Shown here piece by piece: positions 55,639-63,502 of a DNA stretch of 64,000 nt. This stretch comes from CAVUAT01 sp963848045 (GTDB lineage Bacteria; Actinomycetota; Thermoleophilia; Solirubrobacterales; 70-9), in NCBI GenBank assembly GCA_963848045.1, contig CAWKCC010000004.1, positions 434,001 to 498,000 of the forward strand, written 5' to 3'. The notes beneath the pieces were generated by a model that had not been told where the DNA came from, made no database searches, and was given only the letters and a program-made list of their open reading frames with translations. Both the position numbers and the translations under genes were made by a program. Position 1 is the stretch's first letter; every line of letters starts with the position of its first letter.

Positions 55639-57074
55639 CGTTCCTCCCCGCCGCGGCTCTCGGCCCGCTGCTGACGCCTGCGCTTCCGCTCCTCGTGCAT
55701 CGTGCGCCTCTCTTCCGGGGTGCGTTCTCGTCGGGCTTGATCGCGCTTGCGGCGCCCGCTGGGAGCCGGCGCCGGGTTGCTGCCTCGACCGCCTGCGCGG
55801 CCATTCCCACCCGCTTCGAATGGGTGCCGCCTGCGCGCGACCAGCAGCAGCCCTAGAAGTATCACGAACGCGCCCACCGGGATCAGGATTCTCGGCTCCC
55901 GGGCGTTCGCCACCACCTTCTGGGCGAGGCTCGCGGCCTCGGCCGCCCGCCCGGCGACCAGCGGCGTGGCGCCGGCCCGGCGGCCGTCGACGGTGACGAC
56001 CACGCGGCCCAGCACCTCGCCCCGCTCGATCGGGCCGCTGAGCTCTTCGGGGGCATCGACCCTCGTCTCCACGGGCTGGCCCCCGCGCGCGGAGACCTCG
56101 ATCCCCCTCCTGGCCACCAGCGGCAGCCGATCGCCGCGGTAGTCGAGCTTGGGGTCGGCCAGCTGCTCCCCCTGCTTGACGGGACGCGAGGGCGTGTACA
56201 GGGAGAAGCCGTAGTCGAGGAGCTGAAGTGTCTCGGCGTCGCGGGCCGCCTCGCTGCGAGCGCCGAGCACCACCGAGACCAAGCGGGTGCCGGCACGGGT
56301 GGCCGAGCCGACCAGCACGTAGCCGGCGCCGATCGTGTGCCCGGTCTTGACGCCGTCGACTGAGGGGTCGCGCCCAAGCAGGGTGTTGCGGCTCGTGATG
56401 GCCCTGGCGCTGTCCCCGCTGCGCAGGGTCGCCGTGGCCGAGTCGGCGATCCGCGCGAACAGCGGATTCTCGAGCAGCAGCGAGGCGAGCCCCGCGAGGT
56501 CGGCGGCACTCGAATAGTTCTTGGGATCGTCGAGCCCGATCGGGTTCGCATAGGAGGTGTCGTCGAGGCCGAGCGCGTCAGCCTGGCGGTTCATGCGCTC
56601 GACGAAGCGCGGCACCGAGCCCGAGACCCCCTCGGCGAGGGTCACCGCTCCGTCGTTGGCGCTGGCGAGGATCAGGCCGTAGAGGAGATCCCTGACCGTG
56701 AGCCTCTCCCCCGCCCGCAGGTCCAGCAGGGACTCGGCGGGCAGCGCCTGGTAGGCCGGCGCGGTCAGGGTCTGGCCCGGCTTCAGCTTCTTCAGAGCCA
56801 GGTAAGCGGTCATCAGCTTCGTGGCGCTGGCGATCGGCAGCGGCTTGCCGGGCGCCTTGCTCGCCAGCACAGCACCGTCGCGCGGGTCCACGAGGATCCA
56901 GGCCTTGGCGGCGAGCCTGGGCGGGCCGGCCGGTGCCTTCGCCGCCGGCGCCGGAGCGCCCGGCTGGTTCGCCGGCTTTGCGGCCACGGCCGGGACCGCC
57001 GCCACCGCGAGGGCCATCGCCAGCGCGGCGAGCAGCCGCACCCGGCGTCGAGCCCAGGGGCCTCTGTGCCTCAA
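55635..57074 (-). CDS. D-alanyl-D-alanine carboxypeptidase (PBP5/DacF type)
   Basis: 479 residues, presumed TTG start. A signal peptide ('LLAALAMALAVAAVPAVAA') and an Ala/Pro linker precede the serine peptidase S11 domain: SxxK in 'ASATKLMTAYLAL', SxN in 'LILASANDGAV', KTG in 'DGVKTGHTIGAGY'. A beta-rich C-terminal domain, one membrane helix ('ILIPVGAFVILLGLLLVA') and a long Arg/Lys/Gly cytoplasmic tail follow. It trims peptidoglycan stem peptides. The C-terminal helix makes it a double- or tail-anchored form. It is followed by the PfkB gene with a four-base overlap. Confidence 0.93.
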   Translation of the reverse strand: MRHRGPWARRRVRLLAALAMALAVAAVPAVAAKPANQPGAPAPAAKAPAGPPRLAAKAWILVDPRDGAVLASKAPGKPLPIASATKLMTAYLALKKLKPGQTLTAPAYQALPAESLLDLRAGERLTVRDLLYGLILASANDGAVTLAEGVSGSVPRFVERMNRQADALGLDDTSYANPIGLDDPKNYSSAADLAGLASLLLENPLFARIADSATATLRSGDSARAITSRNTLLGRDPSVDGVKTGHTIGAGYVLVGSATRAGTRLVSVVLGARSEAARDAETLQLLDYGFSLYTPSRPVKQGEQLADPKLDYRGDRLPLVARRGIEVSARGGQPVETRVDAPEELSGPIERGEVLGRVVVTVDGRRAGATPLVAGRAAEAASLAQKVVANAREPRILIPVGAFVILLGLLLVARRRHPFEAGGNGRAGGRGSNPAPAPSGRRKRDQARRERTPEERRTMHEERKRRRQQRAESRGGEER

Positions 57075-57090
57075 GCCGCCCGCCCCTCGC

Positions 57091-57561
57091 TCAGTTCGAG
57101 GTGCCGTCGGGGGCGCCCGAGCTACCGGAGCCCGCGCTCGTGCCGACGTCCCCCTCGCCCACCCCGTCGCCGATGCCCGATCCCTCGGTGATCACATCGG
57201 TTGCGGTCGGGGACTGCTTGTCGGTCAGCTCTGCGGTCAACGCGATCCTCTGGCCGCGGCTGAGCGTCTGGGGGTCGATATCGGGGTTGAGCGCCACCAG
57301 CTCGTCAAGGTCGATCCCGGTCTGCTCGGCGATCGAGACGAGGGTGTCGCCGGCACCGACGATCCAGACCCCGGCCTGGATCGCCCGCTTCCCCTTGGCG
57401 GTCGGCCCGTCCGGGGTCGTCTTGGCATTCCCGCCCCCACCGTTCCCGCTGTCTGAGCCCCCGCCGGAGGCCGCGATCGCGGCGATCACGACGACGGCGG
57501 CGACGATCAGGCCGAGCACGGCCAGCAGGCGGGCGATCTGGTTGGGCTTTCCCTGGGGCAT
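57091..57561 (-). CDS. membrane-anchored LysM protein
   Basis: 156 residues. One N-terminal helix ('LLAVLGLIVAAVVVIAAIAA'), a Gly/Asp/Ser linker, and a LysM domain near residues 85-130 ('GAGDTLVSIAEQTGI', 'LNPDIDPQTLSRGQRIAL'). The tail is Gly/Ser-rich. It probably binds peptidoglycan. It lies 27 bases after pyrF and 16 before the D,D-carboxypeptidase gene, consistent with a wall-related job. Confidence 0.9.
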   Translation of the reverse strand: MPQGKPNQIARLLAVLGLIVAAVVVIAAIAASGGGSDSGNGGGGNAKTTPDGPTAKGKRAIQAGVWIVGAGDTLVSIAEQTGIDLDELVALNPDIDPQTLSRGQRIALTAELTDKQSPTATDVITEGSGIGDGVGEGDVGTSAGSGSSGAPDGTSN

Positions 57562-57588
57562 GCTGCGGTTCGCGATGGTACCCGCGGC

Positions 57589-58500
57589 TCAGTCGCGGAG
57601 GTCCCAGACGGCGGCCCGCAGCTCCTCCGCCGCGCCGCCGGGATCGTCGGCCTCCGCGATGCTCCTGGCCGCCGCGACGAGGATCGAGGCGGGGCGCCCC
57701 TTCGCCAGGGCGGGTGCGAGGCGCTCGGGCCGGCCGCCCTGAGCGCCTACCCCGGGGATCAGGAAGATCGAATCCGGCATCAGCTCCCGCATCCGGCCGA
57801 GATGCTCGGGGGCGGTCGCGCCGACCACGGCGCCGACTCCGCTGAGCCCGCTGTCGGCGCCGATCAACTGCGGCGCGCGCTCGGCGACCAGCGAGGCGAG
57901 CCGCTCGTGCAGCGGCCGGCCGCCGGCCTCGAGATCCTGGAGCTCGCCCGCGCCGGGGTTGGAGGTCCTGACCAGGACGAAGACACCCGCGCCCGCCCGT
58001 GCGGCGCCCTCGATCAACGGTTCTAGCGAGTCGCCGCCCAGCAGCGGGTTGGCGGTGAACGCATCCGCGCCGAGACCGCTGACAGCCCCCCATGGCGTCT
58101 CGGTCTCGCCCACCAGCGCCTGCGCATACGCGCCGGCCGTGGTGGGCACGTCCCCGCGCTTGCCGTCGGCCACCACCAGCAGCCGGGCGTCGTGGGCCGC
58201 CGCGATCGTCTGCTCCAGCGCGCGCCAACCCGGAGCGCCGAGCCGCTCGAAGCAGGCGAGCTGGGGCTTGACGGCGACGCAGTGGGGGCCGGCCCGCCCG
58301 ATCAGCTCGACGCAGCGGCCGGCGACCGCATCCGCAGCGAGCTCGCGCGCGGCTGCCTGATCAGGCAGCCCGGCCGCGCCGGGCTGCGCGCCGGCCTCGG
58401 CGGAGATCGAAGCGGGATCCGGGTCGAGCCCCAGGCAGATCTGGCTGCGGCGCTCCTCGGCGAGCGCCGCAAGCCTGTCGGCGAACGCGGGCCCCCTCAG
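57589..58500 (-). CDS. pyrF: orotidine 5'-phosphate decarboxylase, apparent CTG start
   Basis: 303 residues counting from the CTG at 58500-58498. It makes UMP. The N-terminus then reads (M)RGPAFADRLAALAEER followed by 'ICLGLDPDP' and 'VAVKPQLACFE', and the catalytic segment is 'VVADGKRGDVPTTAGAYA' with the Lys and Asp of the type-2 enzyme. The first ATG/GTG/TTG in this frame is a GTG at 58176, which would delete 108 residues holding conserved strands; the frame runs open back through HU with no ATG, GTG or TTG. CTG overlaps the HU stop as CTGA, the same arrangement as the many ATGA/GTGA junctions here. A sequencing error is the alternative. Confidence 0.9.
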   Translation of the reverse strand: MRGPAFADRLAALAEERRSQICLGLDPDPASISAEAGAQPGAAGLPDQAAARELAADAVAGRCVELIGRAGPHCVAVKPQLACFERLGAPGWRALEQTIAAAHDARLLVVADGKRGDVPTTAGAYAQALVGETETPWGAVSGLGADAFTANPLLGGDSLEPLIEGAARAGAGVFVLVRTSNPGAGELQDLEAGGRPLHERLASLVAERAPQLIGADSGLSGVGAVVGATAPEHLGRMRELMPDSIFLIPGVGAQGGRPERLAPALAKGRPASILVAAARSIAEADDPGGAAEELRAAVWDLRD

Positions 58501-58787
58501 CCCGCGTCGCCGCCCTTGACCCTCTTCTTCAGGCCCGAGCCCGCGGAGAAGCGAGGCACCTTGCCGCCGGGGATGAAGATGCGCTCCCCGGTGCGAGGGT
58601 TCACACCCTGACGCGGCCCGCGCTCGGCGACGCCGAACTTGCCGAAGCCGGTGAAGTTCACGCTGCCCCCTTCGGAGAGCGCCTCCGTGATCGCTTCGAG
58701 CACAGCGTCGACCGCAGCCGCAGCCTCCTTCTTGTTCCCGATCCGCTTGTCGCGCGCAAGCTTGTCCAAGAACTCAGCCTTCGTCAC
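58497..58787 (-). CDS. hup: HU-family DNA-binding protein
   Basis: 96 residues, GTG start with GAGGAGG seven bases upstream. 'TKAEFLDKLARDKRIGNKK', 'VNFTGFGKFGVAERGPRQGV' and 'NPRTGERIFIPGGKVPRFSAG' are classic HU. It lacks the Lys/Ala-rich tail of mycobacterial and streptomycete HupB/HupS. The upstream gap has TTTTGG and TAGGCT with 16 bases between (near 58817-58844 on the - strand), a plausible sigma-70 promoter with a leader of about 30 bases. Confidence 0.95.
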   Translation of the reverse strand: MTKAEFLDKLARDKRIGNKKEAAAAVDAVLEAITEALSEGGSVNFTGFGKFGVAERGPRQGVNPRTGERIFIPGGKVPRFSAGSGLKKRVKGGDAG

Positions 58788-58816
58788 CTGATGCCTCCTC
58801 AGATTGGAGTCGCGCC

Positions 58817-58844
58817 AGCCTAACAACGGCTCTGGAAGCCAAAA
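58817..58844 (-). promoter_or_regulatory. candidate promoter of the hup-pyrF unit
   Basis: Read on the - strand: TTTTGG, 16 bases, TAGGCT, then a leader containing GAGGAGG before the GTG at 58787. This is a rare case in this window where both boxes and a ribosome-binding site are visible. The rest of the 130-base gap (58845-58917) shows only a weak GGGGC/GCCCC dyad. Confidence 0.45.
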
Positions 58845-58917
58845 GCGGGCTCTTGTGCGTTCGTGTCACAAGGCCGCGGCGGGGCTCTGCCCAAGGCCCC
58901 GGCGAGACTCGGCGCCG

Positions 58918-59187
58918 CTAGGTCTCGATCCGGTCCTCGGGAGCGCCGGCGCGAGCCTGCCGTGCGGCGCGCCGCGGCGGGCCGGCGATCTCGATCACGT
59001 GCGAAGCGGCGAGGAAGAGGGCTCTGCCCTGCTCCGTCTCGGAGGAGAAGTCGGCCGAGCGGCTGTCCCGGTAATAGACCCGCGCAAACGGCTTACGCAT
59101 GTGGCGGCGCCGGCGCATGTAGGCGGCCGCCTCGTCGGCGTAGCCCGAGACGGCGTCGAGCAGGACCCTGTGAGGCTTGGCGGGCAC
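58918..59187 (-). CDS. small basic protein of unknown function
   Basis: 89 residues, GTG start placed directly after the stop of the roadblock-like gene. It has an Arg/Lys-rich central part ('AAAYMRRRRHMRKPFARVYYR') and no membrane segment or known motif. Because it abuts the roadblock-like gene without a gap, the two products probably work together. Confidence 0.6.
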   Translation of the reverse strand: MPAKPHRVLLDAVSGYADEAAAYMRRRRHMRKPFARVYYRDSRSADFSSETEQGRALFLAASHVIEIAGPPRRAARQARAGAPEDRIET

Positions 59188-59544
59188 CTAGGCCCGGCCC
59201 TCGCCGAGCTCGCGCAGGGCCGCGCGCAGGTCGAAGAGCATCAGCGACGAGAGCACGAACCGCTCGGCCACGGCAATCGCGATCCGCCCGCCGAGGCGAA
59301 CGCAGAAGACCTCGCCGTCGCCGGTCGCGACATGGACGTGGTCGGCGCGCTCGCCGCGCGCCGCATCGGCGGCGATCAGCAGCTCGGCCGCGGTGCGCTC
59401 CCAGGCCTCGTCGTCCTCGCCGCTCGCCGCCAGCACGCGGCCCGCGTCGTCGAGGATCGCGCAACCGCGCATCTCGGGCGAGATCTCCTCCAGGTAGGCG
59501 ACTGCCTGCGCGGGTTGATTGAGGGTCGTGGCGTCGGCTGGCAT
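59188..59544 (-). CDS. roadblock/LC7-like protein
   Basis: 118 residues. The pattern of 'GCAILDDAGRVLAASGEDD', an amphipathic helix ('AAELLIAADAARG'), 'DHVHVATGDGEVFCVRLGG', 'RIAIAVAERFVLSSLMLFDLRAAL' matches the roadblock/LC7 fold, which in bacteria often acts with small GTPases or in polarity and signalling. No GTPase gene is adjacent. ATG start; TATTTT lies 12 bases upstream, in the 24-base gap to the divergent small gene. Confidence 0.68.
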   Translation of the reverse strand: MPADATTLNQPAQAVAYLEEISPEMRGCAILDDAGRVLAASGEDDEAWERTAAELLIAADAARGERADHVHVATGDGEVFCVRLGGRIAIAVAERFVLSSLMLFDLRAALRELGEGRA

Positions 59545-59568
59545 CCGATTGTGGTCAAAATAGCGATC

Positions 59569-59709
59569 GTGACTCTCGAGCAGGGCTCCTGGCTGACCGT
59601 GGTGGTGATCTGCCTGATCGCCGTGGTGCTGCTTGCGCTGGGGGGCTACACCGGGTACAGCATCGTCGTCGCCGCGGTCGGCATGGCCGCCGCCATCAAC
59701 CTGACCTGA
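59569..59709 (+). CDS. 46-residue hydrophobic membrane peptide
   Basis: GTG 59569 gives (M)TLEQGSWLTVV and one long or two short hydrophobic stretches ('VVVICLIAVVLLALGG', 'YSIVVAAVGMAAAINLT'). A GTG at 59551 would add six residues. It is divergent from the roadblock-like gene and converges with the cation transporter gene 3 bases away. Function unknown. Confidence 0.55.
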   Translation: MTLEQGSWLTVVVICLIAVVLLALGGYTGYSIVVAAVGMAAAINLT

Positions 59710-59712
59710 CGC

Positions 59713-60624
59713 TCAGCCGGCGCGGTAGGGCTTCGGGTTCTCGGCCGGGTCGCGGCGCGAGGTCTCGGGCTCGACGTGGATCAGCACCTCGGCATCGCCC
59801 AGCTCGGCCTCGATCGCGTCGCGCAGCGTGTGCGCAAGCGAGTGGGCGCGCTCGAGCGTCGTGCCGCTGCGGAACTGGACGTGCATGTCGATGTGGCGTC
59901 GCCTGCCGGCGACGCGGGCGCGGAGCTTGTGGTAGCCGACGACCTCCTCGGGCCGCGCAATCGCGATCGCGCGCTCGATCCGGTCCATCTCCTCGCGCGG
60001 AGGGGCCTCGTCGACCAGCACCGCCGTCGAGCGGCGCATCAGGTTGATGCCCGCATAGACGATCACCCCGGCCACGGAGATCGCCACGATCGAGTCGATC
60101 GCGACCGCACCCGTGACTTGGACCAGCACCAGGCCGGCGATCACGCCCAGCGACGTCAGGGCGTCGGTGGCCAGGTGGGCGGCGTCGCCGGCCAGCGCGG
60201 GGGAGCCGAAGCGGCGTGACTGGCGGCGCAGGAAGGCGGCGACACCGGTGTTGACCACGGCCGAGAAGGCGATCACGGCGATGCCGACTCCGATCGACCC
60301 GATCTCGGCGCCGCCGGTCGCGAGTCGCCGCACCGATTCGTAGACGATCACCCCGGCCCCGACCAGGATCAGCATCCCCTCGATCGACGCCGCGACGTTC
60401 TCCATCTTCTCGTGGCCGTAGGGGTGCTCCTCGTCGGCCGGGGCATCCGAGCGCCGCACCGCGATGAAGGCGATCACCGATGCGATCAGGTCGATCAGCG
60501 AGTGCAGCGCCTCGCTGAGGATCGCGATCGAGCCGGTGATCGCCGCGGCCGCCAGCTTCAGCGCGATCAGCACGCAGTTCGAGACGATCGAGACCCCGGC
60601 CGAGGCGGGCTTGGTGATCGTCAT
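59713..60624 (-). CDS. cation diffusion facilitator transporter
   Basis: 303 residues with six membrane helices. The metal site of CDF exporters is in helix II 'EALHSLIDLIAS' and helix V 'DAAHLATDALTSLG', and 'DEEHPYGHEKMENVAA' follows helix II as usual. The C-terminal cytoplasmic domain ('GYHKLRARVAGRRRHIDMHVQF') is the ferredoxin-like metal-sensing part. It exports Zn, Co, Fe or Mn with proton exchange; specificity is not clear. The start overlaps the rdgB stop (ATGA). Confidence 0.93.
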   Translation of the reverse strand: MTITKPASAGVSIVSNCVLIALKLAAAAITGSIAILSEALHSLIDLIASVIAFIAVRRSDAPADEEHPYGHEKMENVAASIEGMLILVGAGVIVYESVRRLATGGAEIGSIGVGIAVIAFSAVVNTGVAAFLRRQSRRFGSPALAGDAAHLATDALTSLGVIAGLVLVQVTGAVAIDSIVAISVAGVIVYAGINLMRRSTAVLVDEAPPREEMDRIERAIAIARPEEVVGYHKLRARVAGRRRHIDMHVQFRSGTTLERAHSLAHTLRDAIEAELGDAEVLIHVEPETSRRDPAENPKPYRAG

Positions 60625-61223
60625 CGGGGGGCGCCTCGCGCCCCGGCACCGAGCTGCGCGGCAAGTGCGCGCGCCGCCCGGCCGCGGTGGCTGATCGCAT
60701 GCTTGTCGGAGGCGCTGAGCTCGGCCATCGTGCGCCGGTCGCCGGGGCCGGTGTCGTCAGGGACGAACGCGGGGTCGTAGCCGAAGCCGCCGGCGCCCCT
60801 CGGCTCGGCGGCGAGCGTCCCCGTGCAGCGCCCTTCGAACAGGTGCTCGGAGCCGTCCGCCTCCACCAGGGCGATCGCGCAGACGTAGGCGAGACGCCGG
60901 TCCCCGGCGCCCTCCAGCTCGGCCAGCAGCAGCTCGAGGTTCTCGGCGTCGCTCGCGCCCTCCCCCGCGAAGCGGGCCGAGCGAACTCCCGGCCGCCCGC
61001 CGAGCGCGCTCGCCTCGATTCCGGAGTCGTCGGCGAGGACGGGAACGCCGAGCGCACGATGGGCTGCGCGCGCCTTCTCCAGCGCGTTCTCGGCGAAGGT
61101 CTCGCCGTGCTCCGGCGGCAGCTCGACGCCCTCGGGAAGCGGCTCCAGCTCCAGCTCCGGCAACGCCTCGCGAAGCTCTCGCAGCTTGTGCTCGTTGCGG
61201 GTCGCGACGATCAGCGTTGCCAT
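60621..61223 (-). CDS. rdgB: XTP/dITP diphosphatase (RdgB/HAM1)
   Basis: 200 residues. It removes deaminated purine nucleotides. 'IVATRNEHKLRELREAL', 'FAENALEKARAAHRALG', 'VLADDSGIEASALGG', 'FGYDPAFVPDD' and 'AELSASDKHAISHRGRA' are all conserved. It follows rph by 16 bases, the common rph-rdgB pair. Confidence 0.96.
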   Translation of the reverse strand: MATLIVATRNEHKLRELREALPELELEPLPEGVELPPEHGETFAENALEKARAAHRALGVPVLADDSGIEASALGGRPGVRSARFAGEGASDAENLELLLAELEGAGDRRLAYVCAIALVEADGSEHLFEGRCTGTLAAEPRGAGGFGYDPAFVPDDTGPGDRRTMAELSASDKHAISHRGRAARALAAQLGAGARGAPR

Positions 61224-61239
61224 CGCGGTCCGGCCCCGC

Positions 61240-61974
61240 TCAGCCCGGCAGGCTGCCGGCGGCCGCCTCCTGGGCCGCCCTCAGCCGAGCTATGCCGCCC
61301 TCGGCGAGGGAGATCAGCTCGTCGAGGGACGCCCGCGAGAGCGGCGTGCGCTCGGCGGTCGCCTGCACCTCGACCAGCCCGCCGTCTCCGGTCATCACAA
61401 CGTTGGCATCCACCTCCGCGGTCGAGTCCTCCCCGTAGTCCAGATCGCAGAGGGCGCGGCCGTCGACCAGGCCGACGCTGATCGCGCCCACCGACTGCTC
61501 GAGCGGCAGGCTCTCGAGCTTGCCCGCGTCGAGCAGCGAGGCGAGAGCGAGCTGCAGAGCGACGAAGCCTCCCGTGATCGCGGCGCATCGGGTGCCACCG
61601 TCCGCCTGCAGCACGTCGCAGTCGACGTAGACGGATCGCTCACCCAGCGCCTGGAGGTCGACCACGCCCCGCAGTGAGCGCCCGATCAGCCGCTGGATCT
61701 CGACCCCGCGGCCGTCCTGCCTGCCGCGGCTGATGTCGCGCGCCTTGCGCTCGCCCGTCGAGGCGGGGAGCATCGAGTACTCGGCGGTGACCCAGCCGCG
61801 GCCCCGGCCCTCCATCCATCGAGGCACGGATTCGCTCACCGATGCCGTGCAGATCACCCGCGTCTCGCCCTGCGAGATCAGCGCCGAGCCGTCGGCGGTG
61901 CGCACGTAGCCCGGCTCGATCGTCGTCGGGCGCGGGTCGGCGGGGGCCCGGTCGTAGCTGCGGCTTGCCGGCAT
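61240..61974 (-). CDS. rph: ribonuclease PH
   Basis: 244 residues. Phosphorolytic 3'-5' exoribonuclease for tRNA ends. 'GSALISQGETRVICTASV', 'GWVTAEYSMLPASTGERKARDI', 'EIQRLIGRSLRGVVDL' and 'VDCDVLQADGGTRCAAITG' are family signatures. The ATG at 61974 lies inside a perfect 12-base inverted repeat (61970-62006), so initiation may be controlled by the dyad. No clear Shine-Dalgarno. Confidence 0.96.
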   Translation of the reverse strand: MPASRSYDRAPADPRPTTIEPGYVRTADGSALISQGETRVICTASVSESVPRWMEGRGRGWVTAEYSMLPASTGERKARDISRGRQDGRGVEIQRLIGRSLRGVVDLQALGERSVYVDCDVLQADGGTRCAAITGGFVALQLALASLLDAGKLESLPLEQSVGAISVGLVDGRALCDLDYGEDSTAEVDANVVMTGDGGLVEVQATAERTPLSRASLDELISLAEGGIARLRAAQEAAAGSLPG

Positions 61975-62006
61975 CGGCGCCAGTCTGACACCCCGGCGCC
62001 GATGCC
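61970..62006. promoter_or_regulatory. perfect 12-base inverted repeat over the rph start
   Basis: GGCATCGGCGCC (61970-61981) and GGCGCCGATGCC (61995-62006) flank a 13-base loop. On the - strand the loop contains TCAGACT, a weak -10-like string, and the left arm contains the rph ATG. It could be an operator dyad over a leaderless promoter, or an RNA hairpin hiding the start codon if transcription begins upstream. Confidence 0.6.
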
Positions 62007-62099
62007 AGCATCAGGCGCGACCGCTGCGCCCGCCCGGGTCGGTCGCGACAGCAGGGCCGTCGCTCAGGGAGTGGGCCGGCCGCGGTCGCGTCACGGCGA

Positions 62100-62342
62100 C
62101 TACTTGAACGTCACCTGGTTGACCGCCGAGCGGATCCTGTCGACGATCGTCTCGGCCAGCTCCAGACCCTGCTTGCCCTGGAAGCCCTTCATCGCGGCGA
62201 CCATGCCCACCATCAGCAGCGCGACCAGCAGGATCAGCCCGACGTACTCGACCGTGCCCTGGCCCCGCTGCGGGCCGTGGCCCGCGGCGCGCCTCAGCGC
62301 AACCAACACGGCGACGTGCGCCCTTGCGAGAACTGCGTTCAT
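62100..62342 (-). CDS. Flp-type prepilin-like peptide
   Basis: 80 residues. ATG 62342 has a perfect GGAGGT six bases upstream. A basic leader of about 25 residues ends in 'GPQRGQGTVEYVGLILLV': cleavage after the Gly of RG would leave QGTVEY, with Glu at +5 and Tyr at +6 as in Flp prepilins. One helix ('GLILLVALLMVGMVAAM') and a short amphipathic tail follow. No tad assembly genes, prepilin peptidase or second pilin are in the window, so its assembly system must be elsewhere. The 94 bases between its end and rph hold no gene. Confidence 0.75.
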   Translation of the reverse strand: MNAVLARAHVAVLVALRRAAGHGPQRGQGTVEYVGLILLVALLMVGMVAAMKGFQGKQGLELAETIVDRIRSAVNQVTFK

Positions 62343-62488
62343 ACAGCACCTCCTTCGACCTCGATTGGCGACGATGCTGTCGCCGGCCGGCGCACCGAAC
62401 CAGACCGCGCCGTGCCGATTCCGGGCAACTCTGCAACGTGCCACGCACCGCGGCGCCGCCAGATCGCGGCTGCGACGGTGCCTTGATC

Positions 62489-62494
62489 TACGCT
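62489..62494 (+). promoter_or_regulatory. -10 element TACGCT of the glycosyltransferase gene
   Basis: TACGCT followed by seven bases (CAGCCCG) and ATG 62502. The 12-base string TACGCTCAGCCC is identical to that before nnr. Confidence 0.5.
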
Positions 62495-62501
62495 CAGCCC
62501 G

Positions 62502-63464
62502 ATGCGGGCGCTGATCGTCACCAACCTCTACCCGAGCGCCGAGCGGCCCCGGCTCGGGCGCTTCGTGGCCGACCAGGTGGAGGCGATGCGCTCGCTCGGC
62601 GCCGAGATCGAGCTGTTCACCTTCCCCTTGGGCGCCCGCGCCTACCTGCCCGCCTCGCGCCGGCTGCGCCGGCTGCTCTCGGAGCGATCGTTCGATGTCG
62701 TGCACGCGCACTACGGTCTCTGCGGCTGGGTCGCGGCGCTCGCCGGCGCCCGGCCGCTGATCGTCACCTTCCATGGCACCGACGTCCGTCACCGCGTGGT
62801 GGGACCGTCATCGCGGCGCCTTTGCCGCCGCATCGACCTGGCCGCCGGCGTCTCGCGCTCCATCTTCCAGCGGGAGGGCGGGCGCCCGGGGCTCGCCCTC
62901 GGTCGCACTGCCACGGCCGTGCTGCCCTGCGGGGTGGATCTGGCGCGCTTTCGCCCGATCCCACGCGCCGAGGCCCGCGCTCGCCTGGGGCTCGACCCGG
63001 AGGGCCGCTACCTGCTGTTCCCAGCAGATCCATCTAGGGCAGTGAAGCGCCACGACCGCGCCCTTCAGGTCTCCGAGCTGGCCGGGGCCGAGCTGCTGGT
63101 AACGCGCGAGGTCGCTCCCGAGCAGATGCCCGACTGGGTCAACGCCGCCGCGGCGGTGCTGGTCACCTCCCAGAGCGAGGGCTTCGGCCTGGCCGCGCTC
63201 GAGGCACTGTCCTGCCGCGTTCCCGTGCTCTCCACCCCGGTCGGGGTGGCGCCGCTGGCGGCCGGCGAGGTGCAGGGATGCCTCGTCGCGCCGTTCGAAC
63301 CGGGTCGCTGGTCGGCGCTCGCGCGCTCCCATCTCGACACTCCCGACCCGCGCACCGCGGACTCCGGCATGGCCCCGGCCTTCGCCGTCGAGCCCATGGC
63401 CGAGCGCGTTCTCGCCGCCTATTCGGGCCTCCTCGATCAGCCCGATCGGGCCCGCGCCCGCTGA
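62502..63464 (+). CDS. GT4-family glycosyltransferase
   Basis: 320 residues, shorter than the usual 370-400. The N-terminal acceptor domain begins 'RALIVTNLYPSAERPRLGRF' with 'DVVHAHYGLCGW' and 'LIVTFHGTDVR'. The C-terminal nucleotide-sugar domain shows 'LLFPADPSRAVKRHDRAL' and the E-x7-E motif in 'SEGFGLAALEAL', then 'PVLSTPVGVAPL'. It retains the sugar donor's configuration. Acceptor and donor are unknown; no capsule or lipid-sugar cluster is in view. Confidence 0.9.
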   Translation: MRALIVTNLYPSAERPRLGRFVADQVEAMRSLGAEIELFTFPLGARAYLPASRRLRRLLSERSFDVVHAHYGLCGWVAALAGARPLIVTFHGTDVRHRVVGPSSRRLCRRIDLAAGVSRSIFQREGGRPGLALGRTATAVLPCGVDLARFRPIPRAEARARLGLDPEGRYLLFPADPSRAVKRHDRALQVSELAGAELLVTREVAPEQMPDWVNAAAAVLVTSQSEGFGLAALEALSCRVPVLSTPVGVAPLAAGEVQGCLVAPFEPGRWSALARSHLDTPDPRTADSGMAPAFAVEPMAERVLAAYSGLLDQPDRARAR

Positions 63465-63487
63465 CCGCACCCCGCCTGGGGAGTCCG

Positions 63488-63493
63488 TAAAGT
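63488..63493 (+). promoter_or_regulatory. TAAAGT hexamer before the last gene
   Basis: TAAAGT is nine bases before ATG 63503, close to the leaderless spacing seen elsewhere. Confidence 0.4.
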
Positions 63494-63502
63494 GGAACCT
63501 CG

